DNA of 41,264 bases, taken from assembly GCA_030828175.1 (NCBI GenBank), contig JAURDB010000005.1, positions 1 to 41,264 on the forward strand, written 5' to 3'. Positions 11,901 through 23,900 of the stretch are shown here, piece after piece. The stretch comes from Flavobacteriales bacterium. GTDB taxonomy: Bacteria > Bacteroidota > Bacteroidia > Flavobacteriales_D > Sanyastnellaceae. The notes beneath the pieces are model-generated. The model searched no databases and had not been told where the DNA came from. It saw only the letters and a list, made by a program, of their open reading frames with translations. The first letter of the stretch is position 1. Each line of letters begins with the position of its first letter. The position numbers and the translations under genes are program-made.

Positions 11901-14900
11901 CCGTTGATGATGCTGCCGTCTACTTCAAATTGGACCCCTTTCACGGGACAGTTTGAGGGTGTGGGGTCTCCCGTTCCACTGTAATCGAGTTGGTCATTTT
12001 CGATGTTCAGGTAGACGACATCCACATGAACTTCAAAGGCACTCTTGTCGGTGAAGTCCTGGTCTTCCGAGAACAGCAGGACATCACCGATGATGGTGGT
12101 GCGCTGGGCGGGTTCGAAGATGTGTTCGAAGCCGCTGGTGGACTTGCTCGGCTTGATGTCGAAGAAGTCTCCCGAGCCTACGTATTTGATGTTGTTGATG
12201 GCGTAAGCGCCACCGTCATTTCCGTTGGAGTAGTCCCAGTTTCCGAGGCTCTGCGGGAGGTCGCGCAGCGGACCATTGGCAAAGTAATTGCGGGTGGGGT
12301 CCGGCACTTGATACCAACTGGTGTCGGTTCCAGAGAACCCGAATTCCTGATGGAACAGCACGGCGTTGTGGCCCAACCAGGACTCGACATCCGTTGAGTA
12401 TTTGGCGCGGTCATAGATGGCATTTCCAAGCCCTTCGTCCGCGTCATACATCAGCAGCAATCCATCGGTGTAATTGCTCGGGTATTTCTGCATCCAGAAT
12501 TTCGCGGCCTCCCAACTGCGGTAGTCTTGACCATACAATGGCGACCCTGGTGTGATCCGGGATCCCTCTGCGTATGAATAGAACAACGCATTGCCCCAGG
12601 CCCGGATCTCGTCGTAGAAGACCTGCTCGGAGGCCATTTGCTGCGTGGTGAGTCCCGCGCCTGTGCAGCTCAATTCGCAATCGACGAACTGGTTGGCGTA
12701 GGGGTTGAAGTTGCAGGCGTCGAACAGGCGGCTGCAACCGGGGTTGCATTGGCCATACGGTGCACGGCGAATGGACTTCCGGTTGATGCTCGGAAGCGCA
12801 TCGGCGCCCGTGGTGCCATCGACCGTCAGTGCACCTGAGCCTGGCATGACTTCACTGCCTACGAAGTAGGCTTCCGTGATGGGGTTGGCCTCGAAGTTGG
12901 TGCCCTCAGGCTGCAACTGTTTGTCCAACATCTGGTCCACAAAGCGCCCCGCATTGTCGGGTACGAGCACAGAACGCAACCGTGAGAAGGGCAGTGCACC
13001 CGCATCAGGTGCTACCCAAACGCCCGTTTCATTGGGCATGTTGGTCGCATTGAACGTGGAATTGCGCAGTGCCTGTCCGGCAAACAATGCTGCGCTTTCA
13101 GCCTCGCTGAGGATGCCTTCCCAGATGGAGAGGCGGTGGATCAGCACATCGGAGCCGCCGAGAATGAGTTTCTCTGCACTGAAGTCGGCAAAGGCGTCGA
13201 CCGGAGCGATCACGAATTGAGCCGCAATGTCGAGGGGGGTTCCGTCGTCATTGAGGTTGTCGAATTCGAAGTGGCGCGGGTTGTTCCAAGGCTCGTTGTC
13301 CGAGAGGTTCTGGTCCGTGCTGCGCAGGGTGAAGTACGCCCTGGGCTGGCCATCACCCGTAGGCTGACCGACAGCCAGCGTCACATGGTACCATTGGCCT
13401 GGAATCACGGCATACTCATTGAATGTGGGCTGCTCCGGGATGCGGCGCATGGTGCCCGCGGGACCTGTGAGTTGCCACTTGGCATTGCCCATGTTCGAGG
13501 GGTCCTCCGTGTCTTCGACCACACTGAGTGTGATGTCGCCCGAACTGTCATCACCTTCTATGGTGAAGATGTCACCGAAGTTGTAGGTTTCACCGTCGAT
13601 CACGTCAGCGGTTCGCCACCAGAACTCATAGGTGGAGGCTCCCGACACCGCGTCCTTGCCTTTTTCAGTCAAAGGCAATTCGATGGTGGCGTTGTTGCGG
13701 AAGTTGACGGAGAAGCACTCCGCGCAATCCACCAGCAGGAAGTTGTCGATTTGTCCCACGCCACTGGCCAAAGCGCTGTGCGTGACGATGCCAAAGTCGT
13801 AAGACCCGGCACTGGCTTCCGATCCGATGTACTGGCTGCATGTGACGTAATTCACGCCGACACTGTTGTACAGAGCGAAGTTGCCGCTGAAGCTGGTGGC
13901 TTCCATGTGGGGCAAGTCTCCGTCTCCTTCGTGGCGGCTGTCCAGCACACGCAGTCGGTAGTCGCCATTGGGCAACTTCACGCTCGTCACCACCGAGCTG
14001 AATGGGTACTGCATGCCCAACACTTGCAGGCTGTCCTGGTACCGGTTCAATGCAGACCAGAAGTTCTTGACCAGGGTTTCGCTGCCGTCGGCTTCGAGGC
14101 GCAGAATCACGGGGTATTCGTACGGGTTCGGATCGTCATCGCTGAACCAGTGAACGGAAATGTCTTCGCCTGTTCCGTAGTAGGAATAGTTGCAAGCGTC
14201 TTCGCCACCACCGGGCTCAAACAAGGCGTATTCCAGGTAGTTCTGGCCTTGTGGGTCCGTGCAGCCACTGGGCATTTCGTAGTCGCAGTGGCGGAGCGTA
14301 CCTCCGAGCTCGTTTCCAGCAAAGTTGACCGCATTGGGGTCTGAGCAGTAGCCGGATGTTCCGGTCGCCGCGTTCCATACCCAAGCGCTCCAATTTTCGC
14401 GGATCAACTGGATGACGTCATCCGGTCCGCGGAAATCGTAGAAGCCCACCGGCTGTTCCACGATGGCGGGATCATCGCCATGGGCGCGGACATAGATCCG
14501 CATTCCAGGCACATCGCGCCCCGTTTCCACATTCGCCATGGTGAAGGTGATGTGCTGGTACTTGTTGTAATCCAAGTCGATGGCACCGAAGTCCGTGTAG
14601 ACACCCGATTGTCGCGCCGAAAGCCTGTATTTGGTGCTGTCACCGTCGATTTTACGCGCCCAGATGCTGAGGCTTTCCTTCTCGATGTCGGCGAAAGGAT
14701 CGATGTAGTTCAAAGAGAACAACGGTGCCTCATTGGCCGCACCGACACCCGTGCCGGGCGCACCCAGCAAGGTGGTTTGGGGCACCTTGACCCACTGGGA
14801 CACACTGACCCCTTCGCTGATCCTCACGCCTGTGGAATCCACAAAGCTGAGGGTGGGGTGGAAGGCGTCGGAATGGATGTCGGGCCACTGGTTCAAGGCT

Positions 14901-17900
14901 CCGCCTTCGCGTTGCTCATAGCGGTCGATGTCGAGCTTGGCATATTCGCCTGCTTCCAAGATCAAGGAGTTTCTCGAAAGGTTCAGGCCTTGCGGTTCTA
15001 CGACCACGTAGACGCTGTCTTCGGGAGCCCCGTTTTCAAACGTCACACGGCCTTGGACACCGCCATAATTCGAGCGGAAACCAATGGGGTATGGGGTGGG
15101 GTTGTAGTACTGCTGGGCGGTATTGCCGGTGCCGCATGTGATGACGGCCCCGACCCTGTACTCATACAGGGTTCCAGCGGCCACATCCCAATCGATCCAA
15201 GTGTTGATGTCTTCAGAGGCGAAGATCTGCTCCCACCCGTCGTTGTTGACGTCTGCGGGGGTGTAGAGTCGGCGGAACACCCTGAACTGGTCGATCAACC
15301 CTTCGCTGTCCAAAGCAGAGGACCAGTCGATTTGAATCTTGTTCCAGTAGCGTCCTTCCGAGACCACCACGCCATCGGTGATGTCGTCCACGTATTTCCA
15401 AGGGTCGGATACAGATCCCTGAATGCTGACCTGTATGGTAGGGGTGTGGAAGATGTCTCCGCACATGTCCTGCTCCACGCGGTATTCTGCCGTCTCACAA
15501 CTCCAGACGTTGTGGAACAAGGTGCTGTCGGTATAGAATATGGGATCGAGGTTGCCGTTGAAATCGGCGTCTACATTGTAGAACGGCTTGGCTTCTGCTT
15601 GCTCGAAAGACCAGGGTTTGGACGGATCGCCCGTGGCGTATTCCCAACCGAGATTGGTCCCGCCATAGTCTTCGTAATTCCTGCGTTGGAGGTACATGCT
15701 GCCGCCCGAGCTGTAGCTCGAAGCCGAGTGGTTCCAGGTCAGGGTGACCTGGCTGACCCCGACGGAATCTTCGGCGAGGTATTCAATGACCGTGCCGTTG
15801 GCGTCGGTGAACACGCGGTCTACGTCCGTGAGGAATTGCTCCTCCTGGGGATCGGCCTGCATCACGAAGTTCGGTGCGATGTCGGTGCACATGGTGAGCG
15901 TGTTGTGCTCGAGGTCGCGGTCGCTCCAAAGCACGGTGCGCCTTCCTTCGGTGGCCCAGAGAACGGCTGCGGAGATCACGACAGGATCTCCTCCCGTGAA
16001 TTTGAGCTGGCCGTCAGAATTGTTCATCTGACCGACTTTGATGTCCATGTATATGGAGTCGTTCATGATGTGCGGGCAGTTCTTGAGCAGAAGGGGTTCC
16101 TGTGAGGTGGTCAGGACCGTATCGAACAGCGCACCTGTGAGCTCGTTGCGCACCCGGATGTACATCTCCGCATAGGCTGGAATGCCATTGGGGATGCCCC
16201 AGTATGGGAGTCCGTTGTTGACCGCGTCGGCACCGCTGTAGCTCAGGTCCGCGAGGGTTTCCGGGTTGAATTTGGGCGCGCTGATCGGGAAGGCCACGTG
16301 GATTTCGTGGTTGTTGAAGTCGCCCGTTGGGGAAAGCTCAATCGTGGTCTTGAGGGTGTTCGCATTGAACACCTTGACATCGCTGCCTTCGCGCCACATG
16401 CCGTGGTTGGCGGGCGGTGGCGTCAGGTAGAACTCGCCGGCATCATAGTCGGAGAGGAGGTTTTCCATGCCACCGATGGAGTCGGGGTGCACGGCGGCAT
16501 CGACCAAAGTCAAAGGCGTGCCGTTTTCGGCGGTGGATTCTGTCGTCCAGAGGTTGGAGAGGACAATCTCACCCAGGTTGTACGTAGCGAAGGACTGTTG
16601 CACGTTCCCCAACACGCCCTCGGCACTCGACTGTGAGGTGTAGACTCCGTGGGTGGCATCCATGAGTTCTTCCAGCCCAATGGGGTCCGGAGCGAGCAAA
16701 ATGGGCACTTCCCAGGCTGGGGTGCGCCGACGCGTTTGCGAAGCCAGCATCCAGTCGGATTCGCCGAAGTGAGCAGGCCCGTCCATTGCTGCCATGCCCG
16801 CAGAGTCGAGCAGGACAATGGTGGGCAGGGTGAAAGAGGTGTTGCTCTCGTATGAGATGGGGAAGGTGTTGGTGCTGGTCGGCACCATGTAAGCCGTGTT
16901 TCCGGCCGAGAAGTCTTCGAGGGCTTCAAACTCGCAAATCGCGCGGCTCACGGAGATGGCGGACTTGCGGTCCCACCCTGCATTGGTGAGCACCACGGCG
17001 ACATCCGAAGCCGGGTTCTCCGTGTCTTCGGGTGACCACAGCGGGGCGTAGGTGAGGGTGGCTCCGTTGTTCCAGCCCCAAGTTCCAGCGCCGGTTTTCC
17101 AGAGGCCGATGTGGCCTTCTGCGGCGTTCTGGATCAAGTCGTTTTCTGAAGACGTTTCGAAGGTCGCAAGGCGTCCCCCCTTGGCCTCACATGCAGCTTG
17201 CGCATTGAGGTAGGTGAGGTTGATGTCGTCGCTTACGAAGTAGTCCGATGAATCGGTTTGGGCCACGATGGTGAAGCCGTCAATCGTCGGCGCCACGGGG
17301 GTTTCCGGGACGGTGGCATCGGCGTTGCCAAAGCTGAGGATGCGGCCCTCCTCGGAGGCGCGCCAGATTCGGCCTTGTGTTCCGATGTTGTCCTGCCCTT
17401 CCAACACTTCGGTATCGCCAATGCGCGCACCGACATAGTGCCGGTCAGATGCCGGATCGTAGATGTCGTAGAAGAGTTGGTCTTCGGTGATGGCCGCCCA
17501 GGTCAGACCAGGTGAGCCTGCCTTTCCAATCTCGAGGGTGGCGGGGGCCACGGCGTCCATGCCGCGTCCTTCCAATCCATCTGTGCCCATGACGCTGTGC
17601 TGGTCGTCCGCCGTGACATTGTCATCGGAGTGGACCGGTGGCGTGCCGAATTCGGTAAGCAGGTCCCAATCGGGATCCAGGTATTCGCCGGTGATGGGCA
17701 CCCAGACCGCATTGGTGTCGGCGTCAATCAGGCCCGTCCATCCATGGACGCCCTGCAGGCGCACAAACTCGGATTCTTCAGGGCTTGAGGGCACCATCAA
17801 ATGGCCTCCGGCCATCGCGGCAGCGCGCTGGGCAATGCTGTATGCCATGGTGCCCGTAGAGACGTAGTACAGGTTGTTTTCGTCGCGGGTCTGGTAGGCA

Positions 17901-20900
17901 AAGGTGACGTCGCCATAGCCGTCCAGGCTCACTTCGATTTCGGCTTCGATTCCCACCTCGAGGAAAGGGTTCTGTGGCAACAAAGCGACCACATTGTTCT
18001 CCTCTTGGATGGTGTGGATGTCCTCTTCTACAACGCCTTCTTCATAGTCGCTGCCGAGCGTGATGGTAGCGGTGTAGATGTCATCCTCAGGATGGTTGCC
18101 TGTGGGAAGGTCGACCCCTCCACCGAGGCGGATCCGGTTGGATACGAATTGCTGCTCGCCTTCCTCCGTGATGTACTCCTGCGGGCCGGTTGCCATTCCA
18201 GGAGGAATCAGGAAATCCATGGTGAACTGGTGTATGGCCATGTCGCCCATGACTGCTCCGGTTTCCGGATCGCGGGCTTCCAACAAGGTGGCTTCCCATG
18301 TGCCATTCAATGGCGTTCCATTCAGGCTGGCGATGGTGGCGGGAAGGTCGGCCAAAGCGAATGTCAGCGGGTCTGAGCTTCCCGGCTTGTAGAGGTTGAA
18401 TTGCGAGCTTGGGTGCAATTCGGACACCACGACACCCGTGTTCACATTTTTGACCGCGAGGCCCATGCTCTGGAGGGTCACACCGGAATGGCTCTGGCCG
18501 TTACCGTCTTCGCCGATCAGCACATCGGGTGCTGCAGCGATGTCGATGGTCTTGGGTGCGTTGAAGAAGATGTCAAACTGCTTCAAGGTCCAGCGGTGAC
18601 CGACCTGGGTGTCAAAGGCCCAAAGGCGCCAAATGCTGCGCGCATTGATGCCGTCGAACGCTTCGGTCAGGTTGATGTCAAACGTCTTGCCCAATCCGAA
18701 CTCCAACGTCGTGTCGCCTGCCCCAAGAAGGGTTCCAGGGCTCAGCAGTTGCACCCAGATGCTCGATTCCGGTGTCGGAATGGTGTCTCCATCGAGGTCA
18801 AATTCCACCCACAATTCGAGTTGGTCATTGGCTTCAGGAGTGGCTACCGTGGCCTTGATGTATTCGATGCCTGTGGATACGTCTGAGGTTCCGCTGGGCG
18901 CTTCTGAACCGATCATCAATTGTCCTTCCGCATCGAGTTGGTATGCCTGCTCGAGGTAGGCGGCACCATTCTCCGATATGGCTTCAGCTTCGTAAGCCAC
19001 TTGAATGCGCGGTGCCTTCGATTTCGGGACCGAGATGAGGGCGACCATACTCAGGAATTCGTGGCCATCGTGCACTTCTCCTGTGGCTTCTCGCAACGAG
19101 GAAACATAGCCGTAGTGCTCGGCAATGGGCGTGGCGTCAGCGCTTTCGGTTTCCCCATTGTTGGGTTCGCCATCTGCCCAAGCGATGCCTGTTACCGACC
19201 CACCTGAGAGCCACTCCCAACCATTGAAGGGTTCGTCGTAGGATGTCGCTGCGGTGTCTTGGGTCAATCCAATCCAACCATTGCCTGCCCAGCGCTTCAA
19301 AGCCCCCTCTGCTCCCTCTTCACTGAGGGAGACCAATTCGCCACCTACTTGTTGTGCAGCCAAACGCGCCCCTTCAAATGGGTGCTTTTGGTTCGATACA
19401 TAGAACCAAGCATGACGTCCCTCTCCGATGGGCGTGAAGCCATCGAGCTCAGGGGTCCGCTCAAAGGGCAATTCCAGAATGGCGCCCAACTTCACATCGT
19501 CGTCATAGGACCTGAGCTTTCCTCCACCAACAGCGAGGGCTTTGTTGTCAGGGATGTCCTGCTCGAGGATGGTGTAAGCAGAACCCAGTCCACCGTAGTT
19601 GAAAGTCTCGAGGACGAAACCGTCATGCTGGAACGAGCTCGGTTGGTCTGAGATTCGAGGGTAGTTGCGATATCTGGACCATACGGTGCCGTATTCGTCA
19701 GCGCCGCCGGGCTCTCCGGAGTTCCAACTAGGTGTGAAATCGGGTGTGCTGAGTGTGCCGTTGGACGCAGCGATTTTGGATCCATCCACAAACCCCGTGA
19801 TTTGGGTGCTGCCTGGTCCTTTTTTCTTGAGCCAGCCTGACCAAGAGGAAACAAAGTCCGATTTGTCCGACAGTAATTTCCAGTGTCTTCGATAATAATT
19901 GGTGCACGTGAACCAACTGCACCTTCTCGCATATAGGTACCATGGCCCCCAACCCCATATTTCTCGGTTCTTTGTGACCTTTTTCAGAAGGTGGTAGCCG
20001 AACCAGAAATTCTGTGATCCCGATAGTCCAGTGGGGTTCATGGAGGCCAGGTCGCCGCCAAGGTCACGCGCCCTATCCCTCGCTTGATTGAGCGTACGGT
20101 TGTCATTGTCCTTGACCCAATAGTAATAGCTCCTCACATCCCGGATGTCCCAGCCACGGAGGTTTTCGTGGGGGTCAGCTCCCGTCTTGCTTTCCCAGAA
20201 CAGCATGTCGCTGTTGGGCCTTGTTTCGGGCCAACCGTCGGTGCCCAATTGGATGCTGTTGCTGGCGCCGGGGTCATAGAGCGCGGACAAGTCGCCCAAT
20301 CCTGAACCCAAGTAGGTTCTTCGATCTGCGCCACTGCTCTGGCTTCTTGTGGTGTTCAACCACAGAAGGCCGTCTGGCCTCACGGGTACCATTTTCAATT
20401 GACCCTCCGCGATGTTGGCGTCGCCGAGACCCGAAGAGGTCATGGTCGGCACGTTTCGGTTGGTCATCAATTGCGCATAGATGCTCGAACGGAAATCATA
20501 CAAGCCCTCCTGCAATGTTCCGGTGGGCAGTGCTCCGGATTGGGCCCAATCGGTGTAGGGTGCCGATTGGGAAGGATTCGTCTTGGCCCAGGTATTTCCG
20601 GACCGTCGGATTCCGACCCAATAGCGGTCTCTTTTTTGTTCGTCCTGTCCCAGGAATTCAGTGTCTCCAAAGGACTCAATGAAGGAGAGTTCTTCGGATG
20701 AATTCGGAACGAAGGCAAGGCCGCGGTAATTGCTATACCAAGTACTCCAAGACATTGGATTTTCGGACATCACGTAGGCCGTGCCCAAAATTTCGTTTTC
20801 CGTGTTGGTGTATTCTTTGAATTGAAGGGTGTTGCTGTCCCAGTGAGCGGAGTGATAGCCGCTGATCAGCGGGAAGGTCATGAAGCCCGGTCCGTTCATG

Positions 20901-23900
20901 TTTGCCCCGAGAATGGGGCTGGCTACCCTTCCAGACCAATCCTCATCTGTGCCTTCGAGGGTCTGTGCCAGCATGTTGGTCTCTTGGTTTGGACTGTTGC
21001 CCCAATGCCAGAACAGTTTGGCGTTGGTGCCCCCGATGGCGCCATTCCCGGAGACCGCCCCGAGTCGACCATGAAGCCAAGCATCGGACCCCGAGAAGCT
21101 GGAGATGGCACTTGGGCTGGTCGGCTGTGCCAATTTTGCCTGCAGGCTCGCATATGGCAGGTTGTCCAAGGTGTTGGACCAGGTTCTGCGGGCCGCATCG
21201 AAGTGGTAGTAGTCCACCTCTTGGGTGGTGGACTCGGAGATGCCTGGGATTCCCGGATAGGTTCTCGTACCGGAGCTTTTGAAAGTGGCACCTTCGAGGT
21301 GAGCCGACACGGATTCTGTCCGGGCCAAAGTGGCGCTCAACCCCAGGGCAGCCAAATCGAATCCAAAGTCGTCGTCCTTGAATTCCTGATAGTGGGTAGG
21401 CAGCCATGAAATGAGGCTGTCACCAAAATAGGTCTGGTCGTTGGAGCGGTCCCGCAGCGAGAGGTCACTTCCGGCGAAAGCGTTGGATGTACTGTATGTG
21501 GCGATGGCCAAGAACCGGTTGGTGTGGTCGGCTGACTCCGTGAGGTTGTCTTTGTCAAAGTCAACATTGACAAAATCCGTGCCGTCGAAGCGTTGGAATT
21601 GTCCGAGCATGTCGACGTTGTCGATGTTGACTTCGACCGTTCGCGTGTCCTGACCGGCTTTGCCCAGCCATTGCGTTTCCTCTGTTCCCACAGGGTCGGC
21701 CACCAGTGCGATGCCTTCTTTGGATTCGAGCACGAATACCGGACGCGGAGCATAAACAGGTTTGTTCTCGGCGACAATGCCAGGTGGCATGTTCTCCGCG
21801 GTCGGAGTGCTGAATTGCGAAGCGAAATGTCCTGCGTCCGTCACGGCGAGGTCAAAGGCTTGACCGAATTGGATCGACGTGAAGTTCTCGTAGACCACCA
21901 GTTCTCGCTTGTGCTGACCAGGTACTGTAAAGTCCCATGAGAGGTCTGCATAAGGCCCTTCCACTTCAATGCGACCCTCGGTGGCACTACCCGTGTAGGC
22001 CATCATGGTCAATGGGATGCGGCGGTTGGCGTCAATCACGTCGCAGACCTTGTCACCGTCTTCGTCTCCGGAGATGATGAAGCCCGAACCGTCTTGGGCG
22101 CCAGAGCAATATTCACACGTTCCCGAGGCAGGGTAGAGGGTGCACGCGCTCGCAGCCAAGGGGTTGGTGGGGTCGGCCGCATCATTGAAATCACAGGCCG
22201 CGGGGTCGGCGCAGCCAATTTCTTCGAGGCACCAAACCGCGCCGTTGATGAGGGTGTCTCCCCCGAGAACCACGCCCGTACCGTCGACATCGCCGCTGCA
22301 GTATTCGCAGGCATCCTGCGGATCCAGGAACACACAGAAAGCAGGGATGGGGTAGGGCACTGAGCCCAATCCAGGTGGCGTGTAGGGCAAGTATCCCGCG
22401 TCATATCCTGTGACATACACGGTTTCGGCATTTCCAGCCTTGGTGGCATTGATGCTGTAGTTGCAGGCGGATTCGTCCTGACAACCCGTACAATTCCAGG
22501 CGTCCACACAGGAGCCGTCGTCGTAGGTGGCGGTGGGCTTGTAGTTGCAGGCGGTCGGCTCCATGCAGCCCTCATACTCGTCACAGATGTTGTTGAAGTT
22601 GTTGTCTGAAAGGCAGATTCCCGCGCACACATTCTCTGTGCTGGGGCGATGGGATTGCACCTTTCTGTGCGTGCGGAGCAGGCCTTCGGTGGCGCTGTAG
22701 AAGCTCGCACTTCCGAATTCTCCTGAGACGGTGATTTCCACGTCACCGGAGAAGAAGTGAGCGGGTGCTGCGCTGCTGCCGTTGATGCCTGAAGGCACGT
22801 TCCCGACAATGGCGGTGCTCGAGTCACCCGTCACGGTAATGTACTCAGGATGCTCTGCGATCAGTGTGATGGGGGTTTCTGCGGGAACATCGAAGAGGGT
22901 GTAGGTGCCCCATCCCATGAGGTAGATTCTGTCCTGATCAAAAGTGTCGTGACCGTTGAACATCATGGCGATTTCACCATCAGCCGGAGCGATGGAGACG
23001 TCGCTGAAGACATCGAGACACTCGAAGGTCTCAGCATGGTCGCAGACTTCGTTTTCGTTGTTGTCGTACCCACCGAGCACTTCGAATTCCGCATGGGGGA
23101 ATTCAAACAGCACATAAGCGGGGAATGCACCGCTTTGGATGACGCCGTAGCTGGGCACTGCTACCCATGCGCCCGGCTCGGGTTGGTTGTCGGGGATGAT
23201 CTCAGTGCCTGAGGCATCGTGCCAACGGCGGTCGCCGCCCTTCAGCCACATTTGGGCGTAGTCGTAGCGCCCATAGCGGTGGCCTTGAATGAAGTCGTCG
23301 TTGCGGCCATCGAAGTTTTCGTCCTGGTCCCAATTGAAATAGGGGGCCGGGGTGTTGTCCCGAAGGTGGCGCCAGTCGCCTTCTGCAGTGCTGTCTGTGA
23401 CGCCCAGCCACAGGTGTTCCACTCCACTGAGTCCGCTGGTCTCGAACAGGGCGACGATTTCATCGTTCTCCTGCTGACCGCCGATGCGGACCATGTGCTC
23501 GGACAATTGGCCGAAGTCGTAGTCAAGACCGGAAAGCAGGTCTTCCATGCTCACTGCGGAGGTCGAGATGTAGTACTTGCTGCTGTCGGTGCGGCCCACG
23601 TAGGTGATGGGGAGCTTGTCAAAGTTGTCCCGCTCGGTGAGACAGTGCTCGCACTCCTCCTCGGGGAAGCGGCAGTCCGTGGTCGTGTTCCTTGGGATTT
23701 CCAACAGCGTGACACGGGGAGTGTCGCGGTTGGGACAAGCATTGGAAGCCAGCGCATGTCCATTGGAATCGGCCACGGCAAAATTGAACGTCGGCGTGCA
23801 CCATCCACCTTGCAACTCCAAGATGAGCGGGGCGTTTCGGGCTTCAAATGTGACCTCGCCTTCGCTGTCATAGAATGCCTGAACCCCGTCGCGGAAGGTG

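Noticed and set aside
14480-16105. Plus-strand frame of 541 codons inside the giant gene
   Set aside because: It shadows the coding minus strand across the fibronectin-like and LamG regions. The product is rich in Val, Gly and His without recognisable motifs.
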